Notes: generated from the letters alone by a model not told the origin. A stretch of DNA of 64,000 nt from Roseateles sp. XES5 (GCF_020535545.1 NZ_CP084754.1:1-64000), one strand, 5' to 3'; shown: positions 7,396 to 14,612, counted from the first letter of the stretch. Numbers and translations are program-made.

Positions 7396-7989
7396 TCAGC
7401 GCCTGTAGCGCAGGCGCTCCTGTTCGATTTCCGCCGGCCCGTAGGGCGCACGGCTGTCATCGAACCGGGTCCAGCCGTCTTCGGCATAGACCGCGCGCCG
7501 CTCGTCGGGATCGACCCAGCTCGACCTGCGAAGGATGGCTTCGGCCTCTGCCTGGAGGCTTTCGTCGACCTTCGCCGTAACGAGCGTTCCGCCGCGGCGA
7601 ACACCCTCCGCATAAACATGCGCATCGTCCTCAGAAACGCCGGATTCGGTCAGCGCGCCGATGAGCCCGCCTGTGGCGCCACCGGCCACAGCACCAGCAA
7701 CCGCGCCTGCCGCCGTCGCGGCAAGCCAGCCGGCGGCGACGACCGGCCCGACGCCGGGGATGGCCATGATGCCAAGTCCGGTCAAAAGTCCGCCCACACC
7801 ACCGACCGCGGCGCCGATGCCCGCACCGGTGCCAGCCCCCTTGGCAGCATTGCTTTCGTCGTTATGGCGTTCGTCCACATTATTGGAAACGATGCTGATA
7901 TCACTGGACGGCACGTCACGCGCCTCGAGGGCGCTGACGGCGGCGCTCGCATCGGAATAGTCGTCGAAAAGTCCTGTCACGGTTCTCAT
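7396..7989 (-). CDS. Glycine-zipper general-stress-type protein
   Basis: 197 residues. The N-terminal domain (MRTVTGLFDDYSDASAAVSA, then SDISIVSNN) resembles the YflT/general-stress-protein-17M fold, in which a regulator-like alpha-beta unit precedes a flexible part. The middle is a long Gly/Ala zipper (GAGTGAGIGAAVGGVGGLLT through AGAVAGAVAGGATGG, residues about 50-110), suggesting membrane insertion or oligomerisation. Then comes a short domain ending in GGTLVTAKVDESLQAEAEAI. It is 21 nt downstream of the PepSY-like gene and probably co-transcribed with it from a stress-type promoter near 8394. A clear terminator follows. Stress role is inferred from family and context. Confidence 0.75.
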   Translation of the reverse strand: MRTVTGLFDDYSDASAAVSALEARDVPSSDISIVSNNVDERHNDESNAAKGAGTGAGIGAAVGGVGGLLTGLGIMAIPGVGPVVAAGWLAATAAGAVAGAVAGGATGGLIGALTESGVSEDDAHVYAEGVRRGGTLVTAKVDESLQAEAEAILRRSSWVDPDERRAVYAEDGWTRFDDSRAPYGPAEIEQERLRYRR

Positions 7990-8010
7990 GGAAACCTCCT
8001 GTAAGCTGAA

Positions 8011-8328
8011 TTATTTGGCGACGATATTGCCCTGGTAATCGAGCGCGACGCTCACGGCCTTGCCGTCCTTGGTCGCCTTGGCCTGCCAGACACCCTTGTC
8101 GTCCAGCACGAGGTCGGTAACACCGGTATAGCCAGCTTCGGTGATGCGTTCCTTCGCCTGGTCCTCGGTAAAGCTGTTCGCTCCTTCCACGGGCGCGGTC
8201 GCATTCTTGGTGTCGGGCGTCGCAACAGCCGGCGTATCGCCATCGGTCGTCGGAGTGGTTGCCGTCTGAGCAAAGGCGCCAAAGGTCGATGCGCCCACCA
8301 GGGCGACGGCAAAGAGCAGTTTTTTCAT
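8011..8328 (-). CDS. Periplasmic PepSY-like protein
   Basis: About 105 residues. A cleavable signal peptide is evident (MKKLLFAVALVGASTFGAFA, cleavage before QTA), followed by a Thr/Pro-rich linker and a C-terminal PepSY-like unit (TEDQAKERITEAGYTGVTDL, then GVWQAKATKDGKAVSVALDY). The ATG at 8328 has AGGAA upstream and gives a proper signal peptide; an in-frame upstream start at 8343 would add five residues. PepSY-like domains are thought to inhibit proteases or act as envelope chaperones. It is the first gene of a two-gene operon with the glycine-zipper protein; a GGAAC-N16-TGTT promoter lies just upstream. Confidence 0.7.
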   Translation of the reverse strand: MKKLLFAVALVGASTFGAFAQTATTPTTDGDTPAVATPDTKNATAPVEGANSFTEDQAKERITEAGYTGVTDLVLDDKGVWQAKATKDGKAVSVALDYQGNIVAK

Positions 8329-8369
8329 GATTTTGTTCCTCATTGGAGCCCAAGATCAGGCCCCACAGG

Positions 8370-8394
8370 AACACCCCGCTCGCCGCATGGTTCC
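8370..8394 (-). promoter_or_regulatory. EcfG/RpoE2-like stress promoter
   Basis: On the minus strand GGAAC at 8394-8390 and TGTT at 8373-8370 with a 16-nt spacer. It lies about 40 nt upstream of the PepSY-like gene start and would drive the PepSY and glycine-zipper operon. Confidence 0.5.
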
Positions 8395-8702
8395 GTCGCC
8401 CAAAGAATAGAAATTCCCGTGACCTTTCACGGAACATCAGAGGATTCAAAGAGTTCGGTGGCAGCGCCCCGCGCATTATCGGTGGGCCTCCCAACCTCCC
8501 AAAGGGGTCGCGGGTGGCTGAGTGACTGGCCAGCATTCCATCTTCAGAGGCGCTCATCCACGGCAACGGCGGCGATACGTGGCGCCTTGGCCCTCTCGTG
8601 GGGCCTTGGCGGCTTCGACTGCTGCCGTCTTGGCGGGTGCCAGCGATCCGGGAGCCTACTTCTAGCCACCTCTTTTCCACTTGGATGATGGAACAATTTA
8701 TT

Positions 8703-8713
8703 GTGCAATGCAG
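8703..8713. promoter_or_regulatory. Possible PhaR-type operator
   Basis: GTGC-AAT-GCAG is one base away from the PHB regulator PhaR consensus CTGC-N3/4-GCAG described in Paracoccus. It sits 67 nt upstream of a PHB-depolymerase-family gene, which makes the match meaningful, but a short motif like this can arise by chance. Confidence 0.3.
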
Positions 8714-8779
8714 CAACCTTATTGCCGCGGAAGGGTTACAGTGTATGCGGCCAGTCCGGCGCGCTATCGGGAGTCCCTC

Positions 8780-9862
8780 ATGAGATCTTTATCTGATACG
8801 CTCGAACGGCTTGCGCGACTGCGCGCCGTAAAGCCCGCAACACCGACCGACTCCATTCTTAAGAATCTCGATCACTTCGGCGGGAACCCGGGCGCTTTGG
8901 CGGCGTGGCTGCACGTGCCGAAGCAACTGCCGACCGCACCGGCCCTGGTGGTCGTGCTGCACGGCTGCACACAAACCGCCGCCAGCTACGATGCCGGTTC
9001 CGGCTGGTCCGCGCTCGCCGAAGACTACGGATTCGTGGTGCTCTTCCCCGAACAGAAGAGACAGAACAATGCCAACCTGTGTTTCAACTGGTTCGATGCC
9101 GCGGACACCCAGCGGGATCGAGGCGAAGCGATGTCCATCCGGCAGATGATCGCCAACGTGGTCGCCGAACATGGCATCGACGAGCGCCGAATCTATGTCA
9201 CAGGTCTATCGGCCGGCGGCGCCATGGCGAATGCCATGTTGGCCTGCTACCCGGAAGTCTTCGCCGGCGGCGCCATCATCGCCGGCCTGCCCTACGCGAC
9301 CGCCTCGACGGTTCCAGAAGCGTTCGACCGCATGCGTGGGCACGGTCTTCCCGGCACCGGCAGACTGCAGGAAAGCCTGCGCACCGCCTCACGCCATGAA
9401 GGCGCGTGGCCGACAATTTCCGTCTGGCAGGGAACAGGCGATAATACGGTGGTCCCGGACAACGCGGCCGCACTTGTCGCGCAATGGCGGGGCGTGCATG
9501 CGGTTTCGGAGGAGCCCAGCCAAGTCGAGACGATGGGTCGACATCTGCGCTCCGTATGGCGCGACGATCGCGGCCTGGAGGCCATCGAACTCTACGCCAT
9601 TTCCGGAATGAGACACGGTACGCCGATCGATCCGTCCAGCGGATATGGCAGGGCGGCACCCTTCATGCTCGACGTCGGCGTTTCCTCGACGGTGCAGATA
9701 GCGAGAAGCTGGGGCCTTGCTGCCTCCTTCGAACGCCGCGACCGGCCGCATGCATCCTCCCCGCCAGAAGGAACGATCAAGCAGTCCTCGTCCAGCAATG
9801 CCGACAACAGTATCCAGTCCATCATCGAGAAAGCACTGCGTTCCGCAGGTTTGATGAAGTGA
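8780..9862 (+). CDS. PHB depolymerase family esterase
   Basis: 360 residues from ATG 8780; an in-frame upstream start would add a Cys/Arg-rich non-homologous extension, so it is rejected. The alpha/beta-hydrolase core shows the oxyanion motif VVLHGCTQTAASYD, the lipase box GLSAGGAMANAM (nucleophile Ser), a likely acid Asp in WQGTGDNTVVPDN, and the catalytic His in GMRHGTPID. This set is typical of the esterase family that includes PHB depolymerases and feruloyl esterases. No signal peptide is seen, so an intracellular poly-3-hydroxybutyrate or related ester substrate is plausible. A PhaR-like site lies upstream. It is monocistronic; the YciF-like gene follows with its own promoter. Confidence 0.85.
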   Translation: MRSLSDTLERLARLRAVKPATPTDSILKNLDHFGGNPGALAAWLHVPKQLPTAPALVVVLHGCTQTAASYDAGSGWSALAEDYGFVVLFPEQKRQNNANLCFNWFDAADTQRDRGEAMSIRQMIANVVAEHGIDERRIYVTGLSAGGAMANAMLACYPEVFAGGAIIAGLPYATASTVPEAFDRMRGHGLPGTGRLQESLRTASRHEGAWPTISVWQGTGDNTVVPDNAAALVAQWRGVHAVSEEPSQVETMGRHLRSVWRDDRGLEAIELYAISGMRHGTPIDPSSGYGRAAPFMLDVGVSSTVQIARSWGLAASFERRDRPHASSPPEGTIKQSSSSNADNSIQSIIEKALRSAGLMK

Positions 9863-9899
9863 GGACGGTCGATCCGTACAGATTTATTTTCCGAATAGC

Positions 9900-9924
9900 G
9901 GAACGTCGTCTCTGTTCCACGGTT
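9900..9924 (+). promoter_or_regulatory. EcfG/RpoE2-like stress promoter
   Basis: GGAAC at 9900-9904 and GGTT at 9921-9924 with a 16-nt spacer, 41 nt upstream of the YciF-like gene. YciF-type genes are frequent general stress targets, which supports the call. Confidence 0.6.
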
Positions 9925-9965
9925 GTGTGATTCCATCCCTCTCAAAAATTTGATCGGAATCTCCA

Positions 9966-10472
9966 ATGCCTACAGAAAAGTCTTTGAACGACCTCTTCCT
10001 TGATACGCTCAAGGACATCTACTTCGCTGAAAAGCAGATCCTGAAGGTCCTGCCGAAAATGGCGCGTGCCGCCCGGTCGGAAGAAGGCAAGGCCGGCTTC
10101 CTGCAGCACCGCGACGAAACCCAGGGGCAGATCGAACGCCTCGAGCAGGTGTTCGAACTTCTTGGCAAGCCGGCGCGCGGCAAGACCTGCGAGGCGATTC
10201 AGGGTATCATCGCCGAAGGCGAGGAGATCATGGAAGACTACAAGGGCACCGCGGCCCTCGATGCCGGCCTCATCTCCTCGGCCCAGGCGGTCGAGCATTA
10301 TGAGATCGCCCGCTATGGCACGTTGAAGGCCTGGGCGAAACAGCTGGGCATGAAAAGCGCGATCCCGCTTCTTGACGCCAATCTCCAGGAGGAGATCGCC
10401 ACCGACCAGAAGCTTACGGCACTCGGCGAATCCTCGGCAAATGCCAAGGGTGCGATGAAGAAAGCCAGCTAG
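9966..10472 (+). CDS. yciF: YciF-like ferritin-fold stress protein (DUF892)
   Basis: 168 residues, all helical. The start MPTEKSLNDLFLDTLKDIYF followed by AEKQILKVLPKM is the DUF892 signature; conserved acidic and His residues occur in HRDETQGQIERLEQVFE, EEIMEDYKG and EHYEIARYGTL, consistent with a ferritin-like di-metal four-helix bundle. Members are induced by osmotic, desiccation and general stress; the exact chemistry is not settled. It has a stress-type promoter upstream and a terminator immediately downstream, so it is monocistronic. Length is normal for the family. Confidence 0.9.
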   Translation: MPTEKSLNDLFLDTLKDIYFAEKQILKVLPKMARAARSEEGKAGFLQHRDETQGQIERLEQVFELLGKPARGKTCEAIQGIIAEGEEIMEDYKGTAALDAGLISSAQAVEHYEIARYGTLKAWAKQLGMKSAIPLLDANLQEEIATDQKLTALGESSANAKGAMKKAS

Positions 10473-10492
10473 ACCGCCAACGACACACATCA

Positions 10493-10514
10493 GGCCGCCC
10501 TTCCAGGCGGCCTT
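10493..10514 (+). terminator. Terminator after yciF-like gene
   Basis: Stem GGCCGCC at 10493-10499 and GGCGGCC at 10506-10512, loop CTTCCA, followed by a short TT. It lies 20 nt after the stop codon. The katE relic begins at its right edge. Confidence 0.6.
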
Positions 10515-10749
10515 AACGGCACGCGACTTCGTGGCCGATGCCTTTCAGCACTGCAAGTTCATCGGCTATGACGCGTCTGCAACAAGGTTGCTTGAGAAAG
10601 CTGGCATCGGTAATGCGCTGAATGAAGGTGTCGTTGTACTCCCCGGCGAGGATGGGCTTTCCGGCTTCGTGTCGCAACTCGGCAAGCTGCGCGTATGGGG
10701 ACGGGAACCTTCGGTAAAGCTCGGCAACGCGTCGCCGGCGACCAAATAG
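10513..10749 (+). pseudogene. C-terminal relic of a large-subunit catalase (katE-like)
   Basis: The frame LTARDFVADAFQHCKFIGYD, then LLEKAGI and GVVVLPGEDGLSGFVSQLGK, matches the extreme C-terminal flavodoxin/DJ-1-like domain of clade II catalases (HPII/KatE), where 'DFVADAFQH-(L/C)-K-x-I-GY' is characteristic. Only about 75 codons remain of a protein of roughly 700 residues; the haem-binding core is absent. A GTG at 10531 could start translation but the product would lack catalytic residues. It abuts the terminator of the YciF-like gene, suggesting that a deletion removed the catalase body and left its tail. Confidence 0.7.
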
Positions 10750-10777
10750 GACTATCGGTGCGGTGCGTGGCGTGTCC

Positions 10778-10939
10778 TCATGGATTTCGTTCGACGTCTC
10801 CTCCAGGCTGCGCCGACATCGGCTGGTGCAGTTCAGCGGGGGTCAGTCGCTCGAACGCATTCTGTTCAGGGCGAAACGCCCAGACCAGCGTGATCGAGAG
10901 AGCGACGAGGAGGACCGACAGCGTCAAGCGACCGGTCAT
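10778..10939 (-). CDS. Small membrane protein with VWAFRP motif, 53 aa
   Basis: Starts MTGRLTLSVLLVALSITL, a single transmembrane segment or signal anchor, followed at once by VWAFRPEQ, FERLTPAEL and a polar tail. It matches the 44-residue protein at 3248-3382 in position of the helix, VWA(Y/F)RP(D/E)Q and (Y/F)(D/E)RL-x-P. Its ATG overlaps the TGA of the WENEGG gene upstream (ATGA), so translation is coupled. A GGAGA ribosome binding site is inside the upstream gene. Function unknown. Confidence 0.65.
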   Translation of the reverse strand: MTGRLTLSVLLVALSITLVWAFRPEQNAFERLTPAELHQPMSAQPGGDVERNP

Positions 10940-11223
10940 ATCGCGTCTCCTTTCGTCGCCCCGCCCTCGTTTTCCCACACCTGAAGGCCTGTATCGTCCG
11001 CGGCTTGGCGCGGATGATACGCTCTGTGTTCGAGACCATGCAGCATGAAGGACGGTTCAATGAGGCCGGCCTTGAACTGACCGATCACGAACATCGCGGC
11101 GGAGCGACTGCGCTTCGTCTCCACTCCTCCTTCGGCGAGCCGGTAACCCGAACGCTTCAGAATGTCGCGAAGCGTTCTTATGTCTGCGGCATCCATATAT
11201 TGTTCTGGATAGATGGAAGACAT
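10936..11223 (-). CDS. WENEGG-motif small protein, copy 3 (95 aa)
   Basis: Starts MSSIYPEQYMDAADIRTLRD with the conserved helix RTLRDILKRSGYRL and ends LQVWENEGGATKGDAI. The start at 11223 is chosen because AAGGAGGG lies 4 nt before it; a longer frame from 11241 would put that site inside the coding sequence. Between the conserved ends is a variable helical part (AAMFVIGQFKAGLIEPSFML) similar in pattern to copy 2 (SLMQLVLSGEVAPHALAEHL). It is followed by an overlapping VWAFRP membrane protein gene, exactly as copy 1 is. Unknown function. Confidence 0.65.
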   Translation of the reverse strand: MSSIYPEQYMDAADIRTLRDILKRSGYRLAEGGVETKRSRSAAMFVIGQFKAGLIEPSFMLHGLEHRAYHPRQAADDTGLQVWENEGGATKGDAI

Positions 11224-11274
11224 GCCACCCTCCTTTCGCATTGGGTGGTTTGTGCGCGTCTTGCACTCTGCCCG

Positions 11275-11673
11275 TCAGTGGACAGATTTATGGTGCGAGG
11301 CGGGTTTCAGCGCTCCACCTTCATTCTCCCATTCCTGCAGATCGTTTTCACCAGATCGCAAGGGCACGCTGATCGGGCGGAAGCCCGCCCTGGGAACAAG
11401 CGGCAGGCCTTGTATGGCATACCGTGGCAGTAGGGAGGCAAAGAGGACCTTGTACTTCATCGGGCGACCGAAACACTGTTCCAGGTGCTCCGCCAGCGCA
11501 TGCGGCGCGACTTCGCCGGAGAGGACCAGCTGCATCAGCGATTTGGTGGCCGTATTGAATTTTTGCCGATCCTCGGCAAGGACATCGGGACTGTAGCCCG
11601 CAATGCGCAGCACGGACCGGATCATTTCCATCTCGCGCAATGAGATTTCAGGCGTTCTCGTATCGGAAGACAT
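11275..11673 (-). CDS. WENEGG-motif small protein, copy 2 (132 aa)
   Basis: Starts MSSDTRTPEISLREMEMIRS and carries the conserved helix MIRSVLRIAGYSPDV, a helical middle, an insertion relative to the other copies (about residues 75-110), and the C-terminal box LQEWENEGGALK. It is the first gene after the third copy of the conserved leader, with AAGGAGGA before the ATG. Copy 3 follows after 51 nt. The operon is therefore leader, WENEGG 2, WENEGG 3, VWAFRP membrane protein. Function is unknown; the repeated WENEGG box at or near the C-terminus may be a binding or processing signal (inference). Confidence 0.65.
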   Translation of the reverse strand: MSSDTRTPEISLREMEMIRSVLRIAGYSPDVLAEDRQKFNTATKSLMQLVLSGEVAPHALAEHLEQCFGRPMKYKVLFASLLPRYAIQGLPLVPRAGFRPISVPLRSGENDLQEWENEGGALKPASHHKSVH

Positions 11674-11690
11674 GTCGTCCTCCTTGGATT

Positions 11691-11742
11691 GGGGCCAGGG
11701 TAACCAACCCTCACACAGCAGTGCCCGGAACCATGGCTGCTG
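11691..11742 (-). promoter_or_regulatory. Conserved two-hairpin 5' leader, copy C
   Basis: On the minus strand CAGCAGCC at 11742-11735, GGGCACTGCTG after a short spacer, AGGGT-TGGTT-ACCCT, then GGCCCC ending at 11691, followed 17 nt later by ATG 11673. The core differs from copy A at two positions. One change (G to A) removes a base pair of hairpin 1, while hairpin 2 is unchanged. Confidence 0.65.
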
Positions 11743-12050
11743 AAGAAACCAGTGTGAGCCCCCTCCGCACCATTAGCAAGGTAAATCAGAGATGCTGCCT
11801 CTGAGGGCAGTAAAGTCATCCCATGTTGAGGAGACGGCTTCGGCGCAGGCGAGCATAGGTCACGCAAAAATTCACAGTTGCCTTGCAACAATGATGCGCG
11901 AAAAATCCACGCGCGAAATCATGCAAAGAAAATCTATCGGCATCAATAGGTATTCAAATAGAAATAGTCTTTCTGAGAACGACGAAAATATTCGCGATTT
12001 AAGAAAATTATTTTCAAATGAATAACGTAAAACACTTAAATTCCCTGCGA
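11743..12050. other. AT-rich intergenic region
   Basis: The stretch from about 11880 to 12050 is distinctly AT-rich compared with its surroundings. It separates the stress region from the polysaccharide locus. A plus-strand frame (11792-12025) ends in a polar peptide, but it lacks a ribosome binding site and any motif, so it is not called. The promoter of the WENEGG 2 operon should lie in the right part of this interval on the minus strand. Confidence 0.45.
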
Positions 12051-13385
12051 CTAATTTCTTGCTCGCAAAACCAGAAGCCAGTCCGCGATACCAAATTCGT
12101 TCGTTGGTTCAGGCACGACCAACCGTCGTTGTTCGGTTCCGTTCTCCGACAATGCCATTGCTCCGGTTGAGGGATCATACCATTCGATGGTCCCGATCGA
12201 GGCTCCGAGAACGGACGGATCGATCTCGATCCAGGCCGCACTGTCGACATAGACGACGGCGAAGGTTCCATCGCCCGCAACCGCGGCTATGGCTGAAGCG
12301 GGCGACGCACCCTCGACATGACGTAGGAGCCGCCCGTCATCTGGCTTCAGCTTCCACCATTCGAAGCGTGCGAAAAGGCCCGCCAGATGGCCGATGCTCT
12401 TGGCTCCTTCGCTGGCGAGCGCCTTCCGCCACCCCGTTGGCGCGGCATAGAGCGAGGGTCCACCGAAATGCCAGACAGGATTGTTGCCGAAGACCTGGCC
12501 GCTCGCGCCGGACAGAAGCGCGCCATAGGCGATCTTGCGGATTTCGCCCGCCTCTACCCCGTGCTCCCCTTCGTAGCGCGATTCGATCAGGAAGAAGGGG
12601 CGACGAGGACCGGCACGGTATCGCGCACGAGCGGCGACGGCGACATCCTCATAGGTATAGACCGTATCGAGCGCCAGCCATCCGGCATCCGGCCAGTAGG
12701 CAGCAGTCGTCGTGTCGCGGTTGCCATGTACGGTCTGTACCGCCGCGGGGGCGCTCTCCGCGATCCCGTCGGCCAATGCCTTGATCAGGGCGCGGTCCGG
12801 CGGATCATAGTCACCGCCCTGGACCCAGATGATATTGGGATACCGGGCATAGCGCTTGCCGACATAGCGCCCGTAGGCGCGAAGCGCGGTCGGGCCAGCC
12901 GCCGCCATTTCGGCATACCAGCCCTGTGGCCCACCATTCGCGCCTGTATAAGCGGGTGCCAGCAGGACCAGCATACCGGCTCGGAATGCGGCGTCGAGGA
13001 TATGTTCCGCATCGGAGAAATAGCGTTCGTTCGGCCGGGCGAAATCGCCCGGCGCCAGGAACGGCGCCACGCCGGCGGCATTGTTCGGCGCGTTGCGGGC
13101 AAATTCGTGCTCAATCAGCGAAACCAGTATGGTGTTGAAGCCGCGCGCCTTGCGATCGGCGATGTAGAGCTCGGCGTCTTCGGGCGAAAGATCGGCAATC
13201 AGCGACCAGGCCGCGTCGCCGGTAATGAGAAAGGGTTTCCCGGCCGCGTCTTCCAGATAGGTGCCCGCGGCGGCGATGCGCAGCGGAAAGCGCACTTCCG
13301 CACCTTCGGCCGCAGCGGGACCGGCCAGCAAGGCGAGCAGCACGAGGCAGAGCCTTAGGGAAAAAGGAATGAGGCGCATCGTCAT
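12051..13385 (-). CDS. Secreted DUF4038-family glycoside hydrolase
   Basis: 444 residues. A signal peptide (RLIPFSLRLCLVLLALLAGP, then AAAEG) is followed by a TIM-barrel domain with GKPFLITGDAAWSLIADLSP, the strand NTILVSLIEHEFA, IIWVQGGDYDP and FFLIESRYEGEHG. These are the hallmarks of DUF4038 (GH140-like) enzymes; Asp in GGDYDP and Glu in LIESRYE are likely active-site acids. A small C-terminal beta domain ends with the (D/E)-W-(Y/F)-(D/N)-P turn IEWYDPSTG. GGAG is placed correctly before the ATG. Within an exopolysaccharide locus it may trim or shorten the polymer, or release it. It is the last gene of a minus-strand pair with a glycosyltransferase. Confidence 0.85.
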   Translation of the reverse strand: MTMRLIPFSLRLCLVLLALLAGPAAAEGAEVRFPLRIAAAGTYLEDAAGKPFLITGDAAWSLIADLSPEDAELYIADRKARGFNTILVSLIEHEFARNAPNNAAGVAPFLAPGDFARPNERYFSDAEHILDAAFRAGMLVLLAPAYTGANGGPQGWYAEMAAAGPTALRAYGRYVGKRYARYPNIIWVQGGDYDPPDRALIKALADGIAESAPAAVQTVHGNRDTTTAAYWPDAGWLALDTVYTYEDVAVAARARYRAGPRRPFFLIESRYEGEHGVEAGEIRKIAYGALLSGASGQVFGNNPVWHFGGPSLYAAPTGWRKALASEGAKSIGHLAGLFARFEWWKLKPDDGRLLRHVEGASPASAIAAVAGDGTFAVVYVDSAAWIEIDPSVLGASIGTIEWYDPSTGAMALSENGTEQRRLVVPEPTNEFGIADWLLVLRARN

Positions 13386-13412
13386 ATCCGCTCCGTTGGT
13401 AGGTACGACGGC

Positions 13413-14612
13413 TCAAAGCCGCTCGCGGACGCCCCTTAGCCAGTTCTTCACGGGACGGGGCAGGAAAGTGCGCAGGCCGGGGCGCAGGCCACGCGGCAGC
13501 GACCAGCCGTCGAGCGCAAGGGGCGCTGCGATCGGCGGCGGGTTCGCAGCGATCTCACGCAGCAACGCTGCGTAATGCGCCGCCATGCGCTCCACCGTGA
13601 AGGCGCCCGCGACCTTGCGGCGGGCGCCGAGCGACAGGCCGTGAAGTTGCGCGCGATCCTTGTTCAAGGCGTGGACGATGGCCGCCACCCGCGCCGTATC
13701 GCCGACCGGAAAGAGCAGCCCGTCCCGCCCGTCCGCGACGATCATGTCCGTGACGCCGCGAAGCGCCGAGACGACAGGCACACATCCGGCGGCCATGGCT
13801 TCCACGAGTGCCATCGGCAGGCCCTCATAGCGGGAAGGCATGAGGAAAACGTCGTGGGCTGCCAGCAGGCCCGGCACGGCATCCGCCGCAACGGCCCCGG
13901 TATAGACGACGCGCGGCGGCCTCCACGGCATGGCGGCCTTCAGCCGCTTGAGATCCGGACCGTCGCCGGCGACCGTCAACGTCACCGAGGCCGGCAACCG
14001 CTCCAGGATATCGGGCAGCCACATCACCCCCTTCGAGGCATCTTCGATCCGCCCGAGGAAGAGGAGGCGAAGTCCCTGCTCGATCGGCCGTGGCGGCCGG
14101 TCACCCGCCGGAAAGGCGGCCAGGGAGACCGCATTGGCAATGACGATGGTGCGCTCAGCAGGAAAGTGATGGCGCTTCACGAGGTCGTCGCGACAGCGCT
14201 GCGAGACGCAGACCGTGGCATGCACGTGCGGCCGGATCGCCGCCGCCGCCGCATAGGTTCCAGGCGTGATATTGTGCACGACCATCAGGCGCAGCAGATC
14301 GGCGGGCAGATAGCGCACGATATTGGTTAGCACCCGGTCGCTGAGCACGTTGGCGACCACGCCGTCGAACCCGCCCGCCAGGATCGCCCGCTCCACCAGA
14401 CGCGCGGTGCTTCCGGCATCGTCCAGGGCTGCTGTCTCGACGAACGAGCCGAAGGCGGCCTCCCTCTCCAACCCAGGGTCAAGGCCTTGTGCGTGGGAAG
14501 ACAGGCCGAGCCAGCAAAACTCGATCCCGTACGGCGCCAGACCGGCCCGCAGGTGTCGGAATACGGTGTAAGTGCCGCCGAGATGCGGCTGGACGAAATA
14601 GGCGATCTTCAT
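13413..14612 (-). CDS. Glycosyltransferase, GT4 family
   Basis: 399 residues from ATG 14612 (MKIAYFVQPHLGGTYTVFRH); the upstream extension to 14678 is not homologous-looking. The N-terminal Rossmann fold includes the glycine-rich loop PHLGGTYT. The C-terminal GT-B half has RLLFLGRIEDASKGVMWLPD and the donor-site motif SRYEGLPMALVEAMAAGCVP (the E-x7-E signature). Family enzymes are retaining transferases that use nucleotide sugars at the cytoplasmic face. It precedes the secreted hydrolase with a 27-nt gap and is divergent from the pyruvyltransferase. Donor and acceptor are unknown. Confidence 0.9.
   Translation of the reverse strand: MKIAYFVQPHLGGTYTVFRHLRAGLAPYGIEFCWLGLSSHAQGLDPGLEREAAFGSFVETAALDDAGSTARLVERAILAGGFDGVVANVLSDRVLTNIVRYLPADLLRLMVVHNITPGTYAAAAAIRPHVHATVCVSQRCRDDLVKRHHFPAERTIVIANAVSLAAFPAGDRPPRPIEQGLRLLFLGRIEDASKGVMWLPDILERLPASVTLTVAGDGPDLKRLKAAMPWRPPRVVYTGAVAADAVPGLLAAHDVFLMPSRYEGLPMALVEAMAAGCVPVVSALRGVTDMIVADGRDGLLFPVGDTARVAAIVHALNKDRAQLHGLSLGARRKVAGAFTVERMAAHYAALLREIAANPPPIAAPLALDGWSLPRGLRPGLRTFLPRPVKNWLRGVRERL

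Noticed and set aside
11792..12025. Plus-strand frame of 77 codons in the AT-rich gap
   Set aside because: Crosses the upstream region of a minus-strand operon, lacks start signals and recognisable features.
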